Assembly: GCA_910577885.1 (NCBI GenBank)
Contig: CAJTNK010000104.1
Coordinates: 1 to 6,549 of the forward strand
Length of the DNA: 6,549 nucleotides
Origin: an uncultured Rikenella sp.
Lineage (GTDB): Bacteria > Bacteroidota > Bacteroidia > Bacteroidales > Rikenellaceae
Direction: 5' to 3'
Shown: one piece after another, positions 1 through 4,968 of the stretch
How positions within the stretch are numbered: the stretch's first letter is position 1
Layout of the letters: each line of letters starts with the position of its first letter
Notes under the pieces: generated by a model
What the model was told of the DNA's origin: nothing
The model's database searches: none
The model's input: only the letters and a program-made list of their open reading frames with translations
Position numbers and translations under genes: made by a program

Positions 1-52
1 GTTTTTTTGGTTCTTTTTGTTCACAAAAAGAACAGTTCCGTACAGTAGCCAA
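1..52. repeat. Right end of an interspersed hairpin repeat, cut by the window edge
   Basis: Bases 1-39 are identical to 2987-3025. The unit has a perfect 10-bp stem (10-19 with 24-33) around the loop TTCA, then 11 bases, then GTAGCCAA at 45-52. That octamer is the exact reverse complement of the TTGGCTAC that begins the full element at 2743. This is therefore the right terminus of a second copy in the same orientation, with the rest lying before the window. It lies 3' of bioB. Identity and spacing are read directly; membership of one repeat family is inferred. Confidence 0.8.
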
Positions 53-67
53 AAAAGGATATTGAAT

Positions 68-89
68 AAAAAAGGGACAGTCTCAGCCC
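68..89 (-). terminator. Possible weak bioB terminator
   Basis: Read on the minus strand, about 27 bases after the bioB stop, GGGCTGAGACTGTCCC is followed directly by a run of six T. The stem is poor: three G-C pairs closed by G-T wobbles. The T-run is the main evidence. The repeat hairpin at 10-33 could serve as a terminator instead. Confidence 0.3.
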
Positions 90-115
90 GTCACAAAGTA
101 TACCTATTTCATTAA

Positions 116-1093
116 CTACCAAAGGAAGCCGCAGTGAGCGAACATCTCTCGGTCATCGGCAATGCGGGAGCCGATGGTGGTGAGGAGGTCACCGACGATC
201 GCCGCATTCGCGCCTCCGCGCAGAGCGCGTTGCTGAGTGTCGCGGTCGAGCAACGTCCGACCGCCTGCAAACCGGATGTGGGCTTGCGGATTGATGATCC
301 GGAAGAGGGCGAAAGTCCGCAGGATGTCGTCCGCCTCGAGCGGCGGCATGTGTTCGAGAGGCGTGCCGGGGATCGGATTCAGGACGTTGATCGGGATCGA
401 CCCCACGCCCAGTTCCCGCAAGGCGAAAGCCATCTCGACCCGTTGTTCGGCCGACTCGCCCATGCCGATGATCCCACCGGAGCAAAGCCGGAGCCCCACC
501 TCGCTCGCCCACCGGAGCGTCTGCCGTTTCTGGTCTACCGTATGGGTCGTACAGAGGCTCGGGAAATAGGAAGGTGCCGACTCGATGTTGCAGTGGTAGG
601 TGCCGACTCCGGCCTCTTTGAGGCGATGGAGCTGCTCGCGGTCGAGCAGCCCCATCGAAGCACACAACCTCCCCTCCCGGAACCCCGGACAGGCTTCGCC
701 GATGGCCCGGTAGATCTCCGCACACCGGTCCACCTCCTCGTCGGTGAGCCTGCGTCCGCTGGTGACGAGCGAAAATCGGCCGACCCCTTTGTCGTGATTG
801 TCTCGGGCATGGCGCAACGCCTCGTCGACCGAAGTCAGCGGATAGGTATCGACCTGCGCCGCGTGCCACGCCGACTGAGCGCACCACTTGCAATCCTCCG
901 AACACCGGCCGCAACGCGCGTTCATGATCGAGCAAGTATCGATCCGCGTACCGCAAAAGTGCAGCCTGATCGCATCGGCCACCCGCGCCAGCTCATCGGT
1001 CTGCGCCTCGTGCAACAAGTCGAGCGCTTCGCTCGACTCGATCCGATAGTTGTCCAGCAGAATGGCCCGTTGTAGTTCGTCGAGAGATCTCAT
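116..1093 (-). CDS. bioB: Biotin synthase BioB (radical SAM)
   Basis: This 325-aa protein should insert sulfur into dethiobiotin, the last step of biotin synthesis, using S-adenosylmethionine and an auxiliary iron-sulfur cluster in the cytoplasm. The radical-SAM motif CSEDCKWC (Cys64, Cys68, Cys71) is intact. Other BioB marks are CSGGIIGMGES (from Cys204), NVLNPIPGTPL (237-247), HIRFAGGR with Arg274, and a GGANAAIVGDLLTT segment near the C-terminus. Of the classical [2Fe-2S] ligands, Cys144 (LCASMG), Cys204 and Arg274 are present. The position of E. coli Cys97 reads RFSLVTSGR, with Ser108, and a new cysteine, Cys168, sits in YHCNIES. This fits the BioB form of obligate anaerobes that I recall being reported to use an auxiliary [4Fe-4S] cluster. 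The ATG start follows a TATCTTTG box by 25 bases. No other biotin gene is in the window. Length is normal for the family. Confidence 0.93.
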   Translation of the reverse strand: MRSLDELQRAILLDNYRIESSEALDLLHEAQTDELARVADAIRLHFCGTRIDTCSIMNARCGRCSEDCKWCAQSAWHAAQVDTYPLTSVDEALRHARDNHDKGVGRFSLVTSGRRLTDEEVDRCAEIYRAIGEACPGFREGRLCASMGLLDREQLHRLKEAGVGTYHCNIESAPSYFPSLCTTHTVDQKRQTLRWASEVGLRLCSGGIIGMGESAEQRVEMAFALRELGVGSIPINVLNPIPGTPLEHMPPLEADDILRTFALFRIINPQAHIRFAGGRTLLDRDTQQRALRGGANAAIVGDLLTTIGSRIADDREMFAHCGFLW

Positions 1094-1118
1094 AGGTGGG
1101 AGGGGTGATAGATTTTTA

Positions 1119-1126
1119 CAAAGATA
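1119..1126 (-). promoter_or_regulatory. bioB promoter, -7 box
   Basis: On the minus strand this is TATCTTTG, a perfect match to the Bacteroidota -7 consensus TAnnTTTG, 25 bases before the bioB ATG. I see no clean TTTG -33 box at the usual spacing. The leader would be short, with no room for a riboswitch, and no BirA-like operator palindrome is obvious. Confidence 0.65.
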
Positions 1127-1137
1127 GGGATATAAAT

Positions 1138-1168
1138 TTTGGAATTATCCGAAAAAGCGCTACTTTTG
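1138..1168 (+). promoter_or_regulatory. tRNA-Arg promoter (-33 and -7 boxes)
   Basis: TTTG at 1138-1141 and TACTTTTG at 1161-1168 match the Bacteroidota primary-sigma -33 and -7 elements with 19 bases between them. The -7 box ends 13 bases before the mature 5' end of the tRNA, which leaves a short leader for RNase P to remove. It is the best-formed promoter in the window. Confidence 0.8.
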
Positions 1169-1181
1169 TGATGCAAAAGCA

Positions 1182-1255
1182 GGCACCGTAGCTTAATTGA
1201 ATAGAGCATCTGACTACGGATCAGAAGGTTACAGGTTTGAGTCCTGTCGGTGTCA
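1182..1255 (+). tRNA. tRNA-Arg (anticodon ACG)
   Basis: A complete 74-base cloverleaf. The acceptor stem is GGCACCG with CGGTGTC (one G-T pair) and discriminator A1255. The D stem is GCTT/GAGC. The anticodon stem TCTGA/TCAGA (1209-1213, 1221-1225) encloses the loop CTACGGA, with anticodon ACG at 1216-1218. The T stem ACAGG/CCTGT encloses TTTGAGT. ACG would be edited to ICG by TadA to read CGU, CGC and CGA. The 3' CCA is not encoded, so it must be added after transcription. It has its own promoter and terminator and is a single-gene unit. Confidence 0.95.
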
Positions 1256-1267
1256 CACTATCGCAGA

Positions 1268-1303
1268 GGCTGTTTTCCCGAGGTTGGGCAGACAGCCTTT
1301 TTT
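1268..1303 (+). terminator. Rho-independent terminator after tRNA-Arg
   Basis: GGCTGT (1268-1273) pairs with ACAGCC (1292-1297), with an inner CCC/GGG pairing, and six T follow at 1298-1303. It begins 13 bases after the tRNA end and so closes the tRNA transcript. Confidence 0.8.
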
Positions 1304-1358
1304 GTTGCCGGAGGAGGGGGGGGAGGGACAGAAAAATGATTAGCTTATGGAAACGTAA

Positions 1359-2096
1359 CTTACGAACACCCCGGCCGGGGAGAACAATTCCAACCCTTCG
1401 TGGAGCGTCGAACTGACGGCAGAATATGAATCCACCGACTCCCACGGAAGCAAATTTGGGGTCGAACTGGCCGGTACAGGTACTGTTACGATCGATTGGG
1501 GAGACGGGACGGTGTTGGAAAACATACAGATGCCCGAGTTAAAAGAGTTAAAAAAAGAAAGTGACGCCGGGCATGAGTGGTATAAGTATGAGGGGGCGGA
1601 ATATACCCACCCATATGACAAAGTCGGGAGTTATTCGGTGAAGATTTCCGGCCAAGGCGGCGACATGACTTTATTGAGACTCCAAAAAAAAGCGGATTTT
1701 TCTTCTGTTGTTTTGAACCATTGCGATCGGTTGCAAAGGTTCAATTGCTTCGACACTAAACTGACTTCACTGGATCTCAGCGGGTGTACACAGTTGAAAG
1801 AGTTGGACTGCAGCGGGAATGATTTATTGACCACACTGGATGTCAGCGAATGTACACCGTTGGATCTTTTGGCCTGCTCCTACAATGAATTGACCTCGTT
1901 GGATATTAGCAAAAATACGCAGTTGAAATGGTTGGTCTGCTACGGCAATCCACTGTCGGTAGAGGCCACGAGTCAGATCTACAACGATCTGCCGGTGGTA
2001 GGTCAAGGGGAGGGAAACATCTTTGTCAACCAAGGCACGGCCGGAGACTACCGCCTCGCGGAGGCTAAAGGGTGGAAAGTGGATTTCCGGCAATAG
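1359..2096 (+). pseudogene. 5'-broken PKD-like plus leucine-rich-repeat surface protein
   Basis: An open frame of 245 codons from just after a TAA (1356-1358) to TAG 2094-2096. It opens with a PKD-like beta-sandwich: TVTIDWGDGT (1482-1511), then HPYDKVGSYSVKISG. About four leucine-rich repeats of roughly 21 residues follow (about 1707-1960), of the type LTSLDLSGCTQLKELDCSGN, and then a closing segment ending AEAKGWKV, usual for Bacteroidota LRR surface proteins. Such proteins bind or adhere outside the cell after export. The only candidate start is GTG 1512, which would cut the PKD-like strand in half. No ATG, GTG or TTG lies in frame between 1359 and 1511, and no signal peptide or lipobox is present. 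I therefore read it as a truncated gene rather than a 194-aa protein from 1512. An out-of-frame ATG at 1336, with purine-rich sequence before it, opens only 26 codons. A strong terminator follows. Confidence 0.7.
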
Positions 2097-2120
2097 TAAG
2101 GGATTCGCTTTTATAGCGGC

Positions 2121-2157
2121 AGCCCCGCGCCAGAAGTTGGCGCGGGGCTCTCTTTTT
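2121..2157 (+). terminator. Strong rho-independent terminator after the LRR gene
   Basis: A perfect 12-bp GC-rich stem, AGCCCCGCGCCA (2121-2132) with TGGCGCGGGGCT (2138-2149), has loop GAAGT and is followed by CTCTTTTT. It lies 25 bases after the LRR stop. The T-run is on the plus side only, so it serves the LRR frame; the opposing membrane-protein gene ends at 2172. Such a strong terminator suggests the upstream frame was, or still is, transcribed. Confidence 0.85.
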
Positions 2158-2171
2158 CCGGCCCCCTCGCC

Positions 2172-2630
2172 CTACCCCCTTTTGCCCACCGCATGCCACA
2201 AGACACCCCCGCCCACCAGCGCCACCGTCAGCGCCACCACCATGGCCGGCAGCAGAATCCCGATCCGCAACAGCAGCCAACCGCTCAGCAACCCGACCAC
2301 CAAAGCCCCCGTCCCGAGCGCTCCGAGTCCGGCGGCCAAAAAAACCGCCAACATATAGCACCGCCCGATCCGCGTGGCACAATGCGGATTTCCGCGCTCC
2401 CGCTGCCCGCGGATCGCCACACACCCCATCGCCCACAACACCGTCCCGGCTATCGCCATCCCCGCCGCACACCACACCCACAGTGCCACCCCATGCGGCG
2501 CAAACGGCTGAACCGATGCCAACACCAACAACAAAACACAAACAAAGGCCGGCAAACCGACCACCGACGCCGTATGACGATAATTCCGAAACGGATTCTT
2601 CTCCGCCTCCTCGGGCTCCCTGAAAAACAT
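2172..2630 (-). CDS. Small four-helix membrane protein, unknown function
   Basis: A 152-aa protein I do not recognise. After a charged N-terminus (MFFREPEEAEKNPFRNYRHT) there are four hydrophobic segments at about residues 21-40, 48-70, 92-118 and 123-146. A basic loop (RGQRERGNPHCATRIGR, 74-90) lies between helices 2 and 3, and the C-terminus is basic (GKRG). By the positive-inside rule the middle loop is probably cytoplasmic; both ends would then also be cytoplasmic. The alternation of hydrophobic helices with charged turns is what a real membrane protein shows. The competing frames over the same bases are rich in Pro/His/Arg or Gly and look like shadows. GGGAG stands 8 bases before the ATG as a possible ribosome site. 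It stands alone, converging on the LRR frame. The topology resembles small DUF-type envelope proteins, but no family can be named. Confidence 0.7.
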   Translation of the reverse strand: MFFREPEEAEKNPFRNYRHTASVVGLPAFVCVLLLVLASVQPFAPHGVALWVWCAAGMAIAGTVLWAMGCVAIRGQRERGNPHCATRIGRCYMLAVFLAAGLGALGTGALVVGLLSGWLLLRIGILLPAMVVALTVALVGGGVLWHAVGKRG

Positions 2631-2761
2631 ACCTGACTCCCTATTTTTTTAATACTACCCCCCTTCTCCCCACTCCATCGGTCGAAAGTTCGCATATTAT
2701 TTGCACACCTACAAACAATTCTTCTTATTTGAGATACAATCATTGGCTACGAGCAGGTACC

Positions 2762-2785
2762 GTACCTTTTCTGAAGAAAAGGTAC
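2762..2785. repeat. Left terminal hairpin of the repeat element
   Basis: GTACCTTTTC (2762-2771) pairs perfectly with GAAAAGGTAC (2776-2785) around the loop TGAA. It is the inverted counterpart of the hairpin at 2996-3019, with three base pairs changed in a compensating way. Confidence 0.9.
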
Positions 2786-2853
2786 CCAAAAGACTTTCAG
2801 ATAGCATACGCTACGCCTTAGGCATCCGCAAGCTAATGCTCTGGCCCACTTTG

Positions 2854-2926
2854 TTGGGGTGGCCTTTTGTGGGCGCGCCTAAAGTTTCTCGCAGCCTAAG
2901 CGCGTCCACAAAAAGTGCCACCCCAA
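2854..2926. repeat. Long central hairpin of the repeat element
   Basis: The arm 2854-2880 (starting TTGGGGTGGC) pairs with 2898-2926 (ending GCCACCCCAA). There are two extra bases in the right arm and a few mismatches. The loop is about 17 bases. It is GC-rich at its base and has no T-run on either side, so it is not a simple terminator. Confidence 0.75.
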
Positions 2927-2986
2927 AAGAAAGGACTCAAGGCTCTTGACTACGGTAGCCCATGGAATGCGTCAGCATTCCCGAAA

Positions 2987-3025
2987 GTTTTTTTGGTTCT
3001 TTTTGTTCACAAAAAGAACAGTTCC
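2987..3025. repeat. 39-base exact repeat of 1-39, right terminal hairpin
   Basis: Identical over 39 bases to the start of the window. The hairpin arms are 2996-3005 and 3010-3019, with loop TTCA. It is the right arm of the element and ends 37 bases before the -7 box of the nitroreductase gene. It could also act as a transcript end or barrier for plus-strand readthrough. Confidence 0.9.
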
Positions 3026-3061
3026 CTCCCGTCGCTAAAGAACGTGTTTCAAATAAAAAAG

Positions 3062-3069
3062 TATTTTTG
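3062..3069 (+). promoter_or_regulatory. Nitroreductase gene promoter, -7 box
   Basis: TATTTTTG is a perfect TAnnTTTG match 24 bases before the ATG at 3094. No TTTG -33 box is seen at the standard spacing; the upstream DNA is the end of the hairpin element and an A-rich stretch. Confidence 0.6.
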
Positions 3070-3093
3070 TAGGGTATAAACTAACATTCGGTT

Positions 3094-3969
3094 ATGGGAA
3101 TCAGTCTCGGGATTGAAGCGACGAGTTGTATCCGCTGCGGTCATTGTGTTGCGGTGTGTCCGGCCCATATTTTCAGCCAAGAGTCCGGAGAGAGGGGGGC
3201 CATCGGTCTGCAAAACGTATCGAGCTGCATTGTGTGCGGCCATTGTGCGGCGGTGTGTCCGACGGGGGCGGTGGTGCACTCGGCTTTTCCGGCCGACACG
3301 ATCCACCCGATCGATCGCGCAGGGTTGCCGACGCCGGAACAGGTGTTGGCGCTCTGTCGGGCACGGCGGTCGAACCGGGCTTTTTCGCGGAAGCCCGTTC
3401 CGCGCGAGTCACTGGAGCTGATCTTGGAGGCGGCTCACCGCGCGCCGACCGCCAGTAATGCGCAGGAGGTAGGGTTTACGTGGATGACCGATCCGGAACG
3501 GCTGAAAAGGGTGATCGAACTGACGATCGACACGTTCGACGGCGTGGCGCGGAAGTTGGAAAACCCGATTCTGAGGCCGGTGTTGCGGCGGATCATGCCG
3601 CAGGTGTACCGATACCTGCCGAATTTCCACCGCTTGGTGGCCGCCTGGCGTGAGCAGGGCGAGGACCTGATTCTACGCGGGGCGACGGCCGTGCTGTTCA
3701 TCCACACGCCCGCCGGAGCGAGGTTCGGCCAGGCGGATGCCAACCTGGCTTATCAGAACGGGTCGTTGATGGCTGAGAGCCTGGGGGTTTCGCAGTTCTA
3801 CACCGGGTTCGTCTGCTCGGCAGTCGGACAGGATCGCCGAGGGCGGTTCGCCGAGCTGCTGGGGCTCGACAAGGGGCGACGCATTCAGGCTGGGATGGCT
3901 GTGGGAATGCCGTCGTTCCGGTTTCCGAACTACATGGACAAGCAGCCGGTGGAGGCGGCGTGGCTGTAA
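3094..3969 (+). CDS. Ferredoxin-nitroreductase fusion protein
   Basis: A 291-aa cytoplasmic flavoprotein with its own electron-relay domain. Residues 8-60 form a two-[4Fe-4S] ferredoxin with two full CxxCxxCxxxCP motifs (Cys12/15/18/22 and Cys45/48/51/55). Residues from about 85 to the end form a nitroreductase-fold domain. It shows ARRSNRAFSRKPV (90-102), with the arginines expected at the FMN phosphate, APTASNAQ (117-124), a hydrophobic strand at 193-204, and a C-terminal GMPSFRFPNY segment. It should bind FMN and pass electrons from reduced ferredoxin or pyruvate metabolism to a small substrate. This fused type is common in anaerobes, and the physiological acceptor is usually unknown; nitroaromatic reduction is only the family name. 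The ATG is 24 bases after a TATTTTTG box. The gene stands alone and converges on the lipoprotein gene, with 32 bases between their stop codons. All eight cluster cysteines are intact. Confidence 0.9.
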   Translation: MGISLGIEATSCIRCGHCVAVCPAHIFSQESGERGAIGLQNVSSCIVCGHCAAVCPTGAVVHSAFPADTIHPIDRAGLPTPEQVLALCRARRSNRAFSRKPVPRESLELILEAAHRAPTASNAQEVGFTWMTDPERLKRVIELTIDTFDGVARKLENPILRPVLRRIMPQVYRYLPNFHRLVAAWREQGEDLILRGATAVLFIHTPAGARFGQADANLAYQNGSLMAESLGVSQFYTGFVCSAVGQDRRGRFAELLGLDKGRRIQAGMAVGMPSFRFPNYMDKQPVEAAWL

Positions 3970-3990
3970 CACACAGCCGAGGGGCGGGGG

Positions 3991-4012
3991 TCACTCTTCC
4001 GTCACTCTTCCG
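3991..4012. repeat. 11-bp perfect tandem duplication across the lipoprotein stop codon
   Basis: TCACTCTTCCG occurs twice with no gap, at 3991-4001 and 4002-4012. On the minus strand each copy reads CGGAAGAGTGA. The first copy met by the ribosome (4012-4002) encodes the last Glu-Glu and the TGA of the lipoprotein; the second lies just after the stop, so the duplication does not change the protein. Confidence 0.9.
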
Positions 4013-4949
4013 CCACCTGCCGGAGCAGCGCCAAAGCCGCCAAGCCGCTAACATTCCGAACCCGCCCCCTTTTCCAGATAAACAGCTCGGGCAACCCCGT
4101 CAACGACCCTTCCGGCATCTTGACCACATAGACCTCGGTTCCGTCCGGCGTCACACCGTAACGTTCGAGCGGCTGAAACTGCCCGCCCGCCCACCGGTCG
4201 GCCGCCTCCTGCACCGCCGCCGGAATCCGCACCCGCTCCACCAGCTTCTCCAACTCGTTGGCCGCCATCATGTGCCCAACATACCATATAGAATCCTCTT
4301 CGGACCACAACACAACATACATCGACATTTTTCTTCTCGGAGCCCAAGGCGAAAAAGCCCCATACACCCGGGTTCCGTTCGCCTTCCGACCGATGTACCA
4401 AAGCGTCCACCCCTCGTAGGCCAGTCCAAGAACCGACTTCCGAAACCTCCGCTCCTCCTGCCCCGTCATCTTCTTCGGCACCGTGACCGTACAAGGCTTA
4501 CGCTCCACTTTTTTCAGAGTTTTCCCCGACACCCCCTGCCCATATATCCCGACCACCCGACCCTCTTTCCACAGAAAAACCGGGAGCCACCCCACGAACA
4601 ACCCCGTCACCGCAGGAGCTACCCCATACACCTCGATTCCGTCCGGCATAGTCCCCCGATACTTAAGAAACAAATCGCCACCATACCACCCTTCCGCCGC
4701 CGCACGCACCGCCGGCGGAATATTTATCGTATCCCGCGGATCGATCTCGATCGGTTCCGAGGTCCAAGCGTCCAAATCCAACACCCCGTCCAACAGATTG
4801 GCAGTCGTGTCCGCGGCCGTCGTATCCGTCGTATTCACCCCCTGCTCCTCCACCCGCTTCGTTTCGCCAGCCGCCGCGCCGTTCCGACACGCCCAGCCGC
4901 CGAACAGCACCACCAGCAAAATCCCAAAAATCAACCAGCCGTTATTCAT
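4002..4949 (-). CDS. Lipoprotein with three copies of an unrecognised module
   Basis: A 315-aa predicted lipoprotein of no family I recognise. I start it at ATG 4949 rather than 4988: MNNGWLIFGILLVVLFGGWAC is then a lipoprotein signal with Cys21 as the likely lipidated residue, and the gene no longer overlaps the glycosyltransferase. The lipobox is imperfect (GWAC). A Thr/Asp-rich linker follows (39-51). The body holds three diverged modules of about 65-70 residues, at about 75-139, 157-228 and 240-303. Modules 1 and 3 align clearly: IPPAVRAAAEGWYGG with IPAAVQEAADRWAGG, MPDGIEVYGV with TPDGTEVYVV, and LPVFLWKEGRV with LPELFIWKRGRV. Module 2 keeps EGWTLWYIG, NGTRVYG and YVVLW. Alternating hydrophobic stretches suggest small beta-rich domains. 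It follows the glycosyltransferase by 19 bases, so it is likely co-transcribed with it and membrane-anchored. No catalytic motif is visible. No clear terminator follows its stop. Confidence 0.82.
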   Translation of the reverse strand: MNNGWLIFGILLVVLFGGWACRNGAAAGETKRVEEQGVNTTDTTAADTTANLLDGVLDLDAWTSEPIEIDPRDTINIPPAVRAAAEGWYGGDLFLKYRGTMPDGIEVYGVAPAVTGLFVGWLPVFLWKEGRVVGIYGQGVSGKTLKKVERKPCTVTVPKKMTGQEERRFRKSVLGLAYEGWTLWYIGRKANGTRVYGAFSPWAPRRKMSMYVVLWSEEDSIWYVGHMMAANELEKLVERVRIPAAVQEAADRWAGGQFQPLERYGVTPDGTEVYVVKMPEGSLTGLPELFIWKRGRVRNVSGLAALALLRQVAEE

Positions 4950-4968
4950 ACCCTGAAATATTTTGGAT

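Larger units (their letters stand above)
2743..3038. mobile_element. 296-bp non-coding hairpin element with terminal inverted repeats
   Basis: The ends are 56-base imperfect inverted repeats, 2743-2798 and 2983-3038, aligned without gaps and matching at about 41 of 56 positions by hand. Each has the same plan: outer octamer (TTGGCTAC left, TTAGCGAC right when read inward), 11 spacer bases, a perfect 10-bp stem with a 4-base loop, then a C/A-rich stretch ending ACTTTC. Further in are smaller hairpins (2802-2813 and 2964-2981), and a long one fills the centre (2854-2926). No credible protein is encoded. It resembles a MITE or a structured intergenic repeat. I see no target-site duplication at its flanks. 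A second, partial copy begins the window. It accounts for most of the gene-free stretch 2631-3093. Mobility is inferred; the structure is read directly. Confidence 0.65.

Noticed and set aside
134..1075. A 313-codon plus-strand frame opposite bioB
   Set aside because: Low-complexity Arg/Asp/Pro-rich product, fully antisense to a convincing biotin synthase.
1182..1255. tRNA-Arg as an integration site for a genomic island
   Set aside because: I found no second copy of the tRNA 3' end in the window and no integrase gene. The LRR fragment beside it could have come by other means.
2193..2636. Plus-strand frame of 147 codons over the membrane protein
   Set aside because: The product is His/Pro/Gln/Arg-rich, as expected for the antisense of a GC-rich membrane protein; the minus frame has real transmembrane segments.
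2701..2949. 82-codon frame inside the hairpin element
   Set aside because: It runs through the palindromes, has no motif, and differs between the repeat arms in ways that keep base pairing rather than protein.
3962..3978. Hairpin GGCTGT/ACAGCC at the nitroreductase stop as a terminator
   Set aside because: Only six pairs and followed by GAGGGGCGGGGG, with no T-run on either strand.
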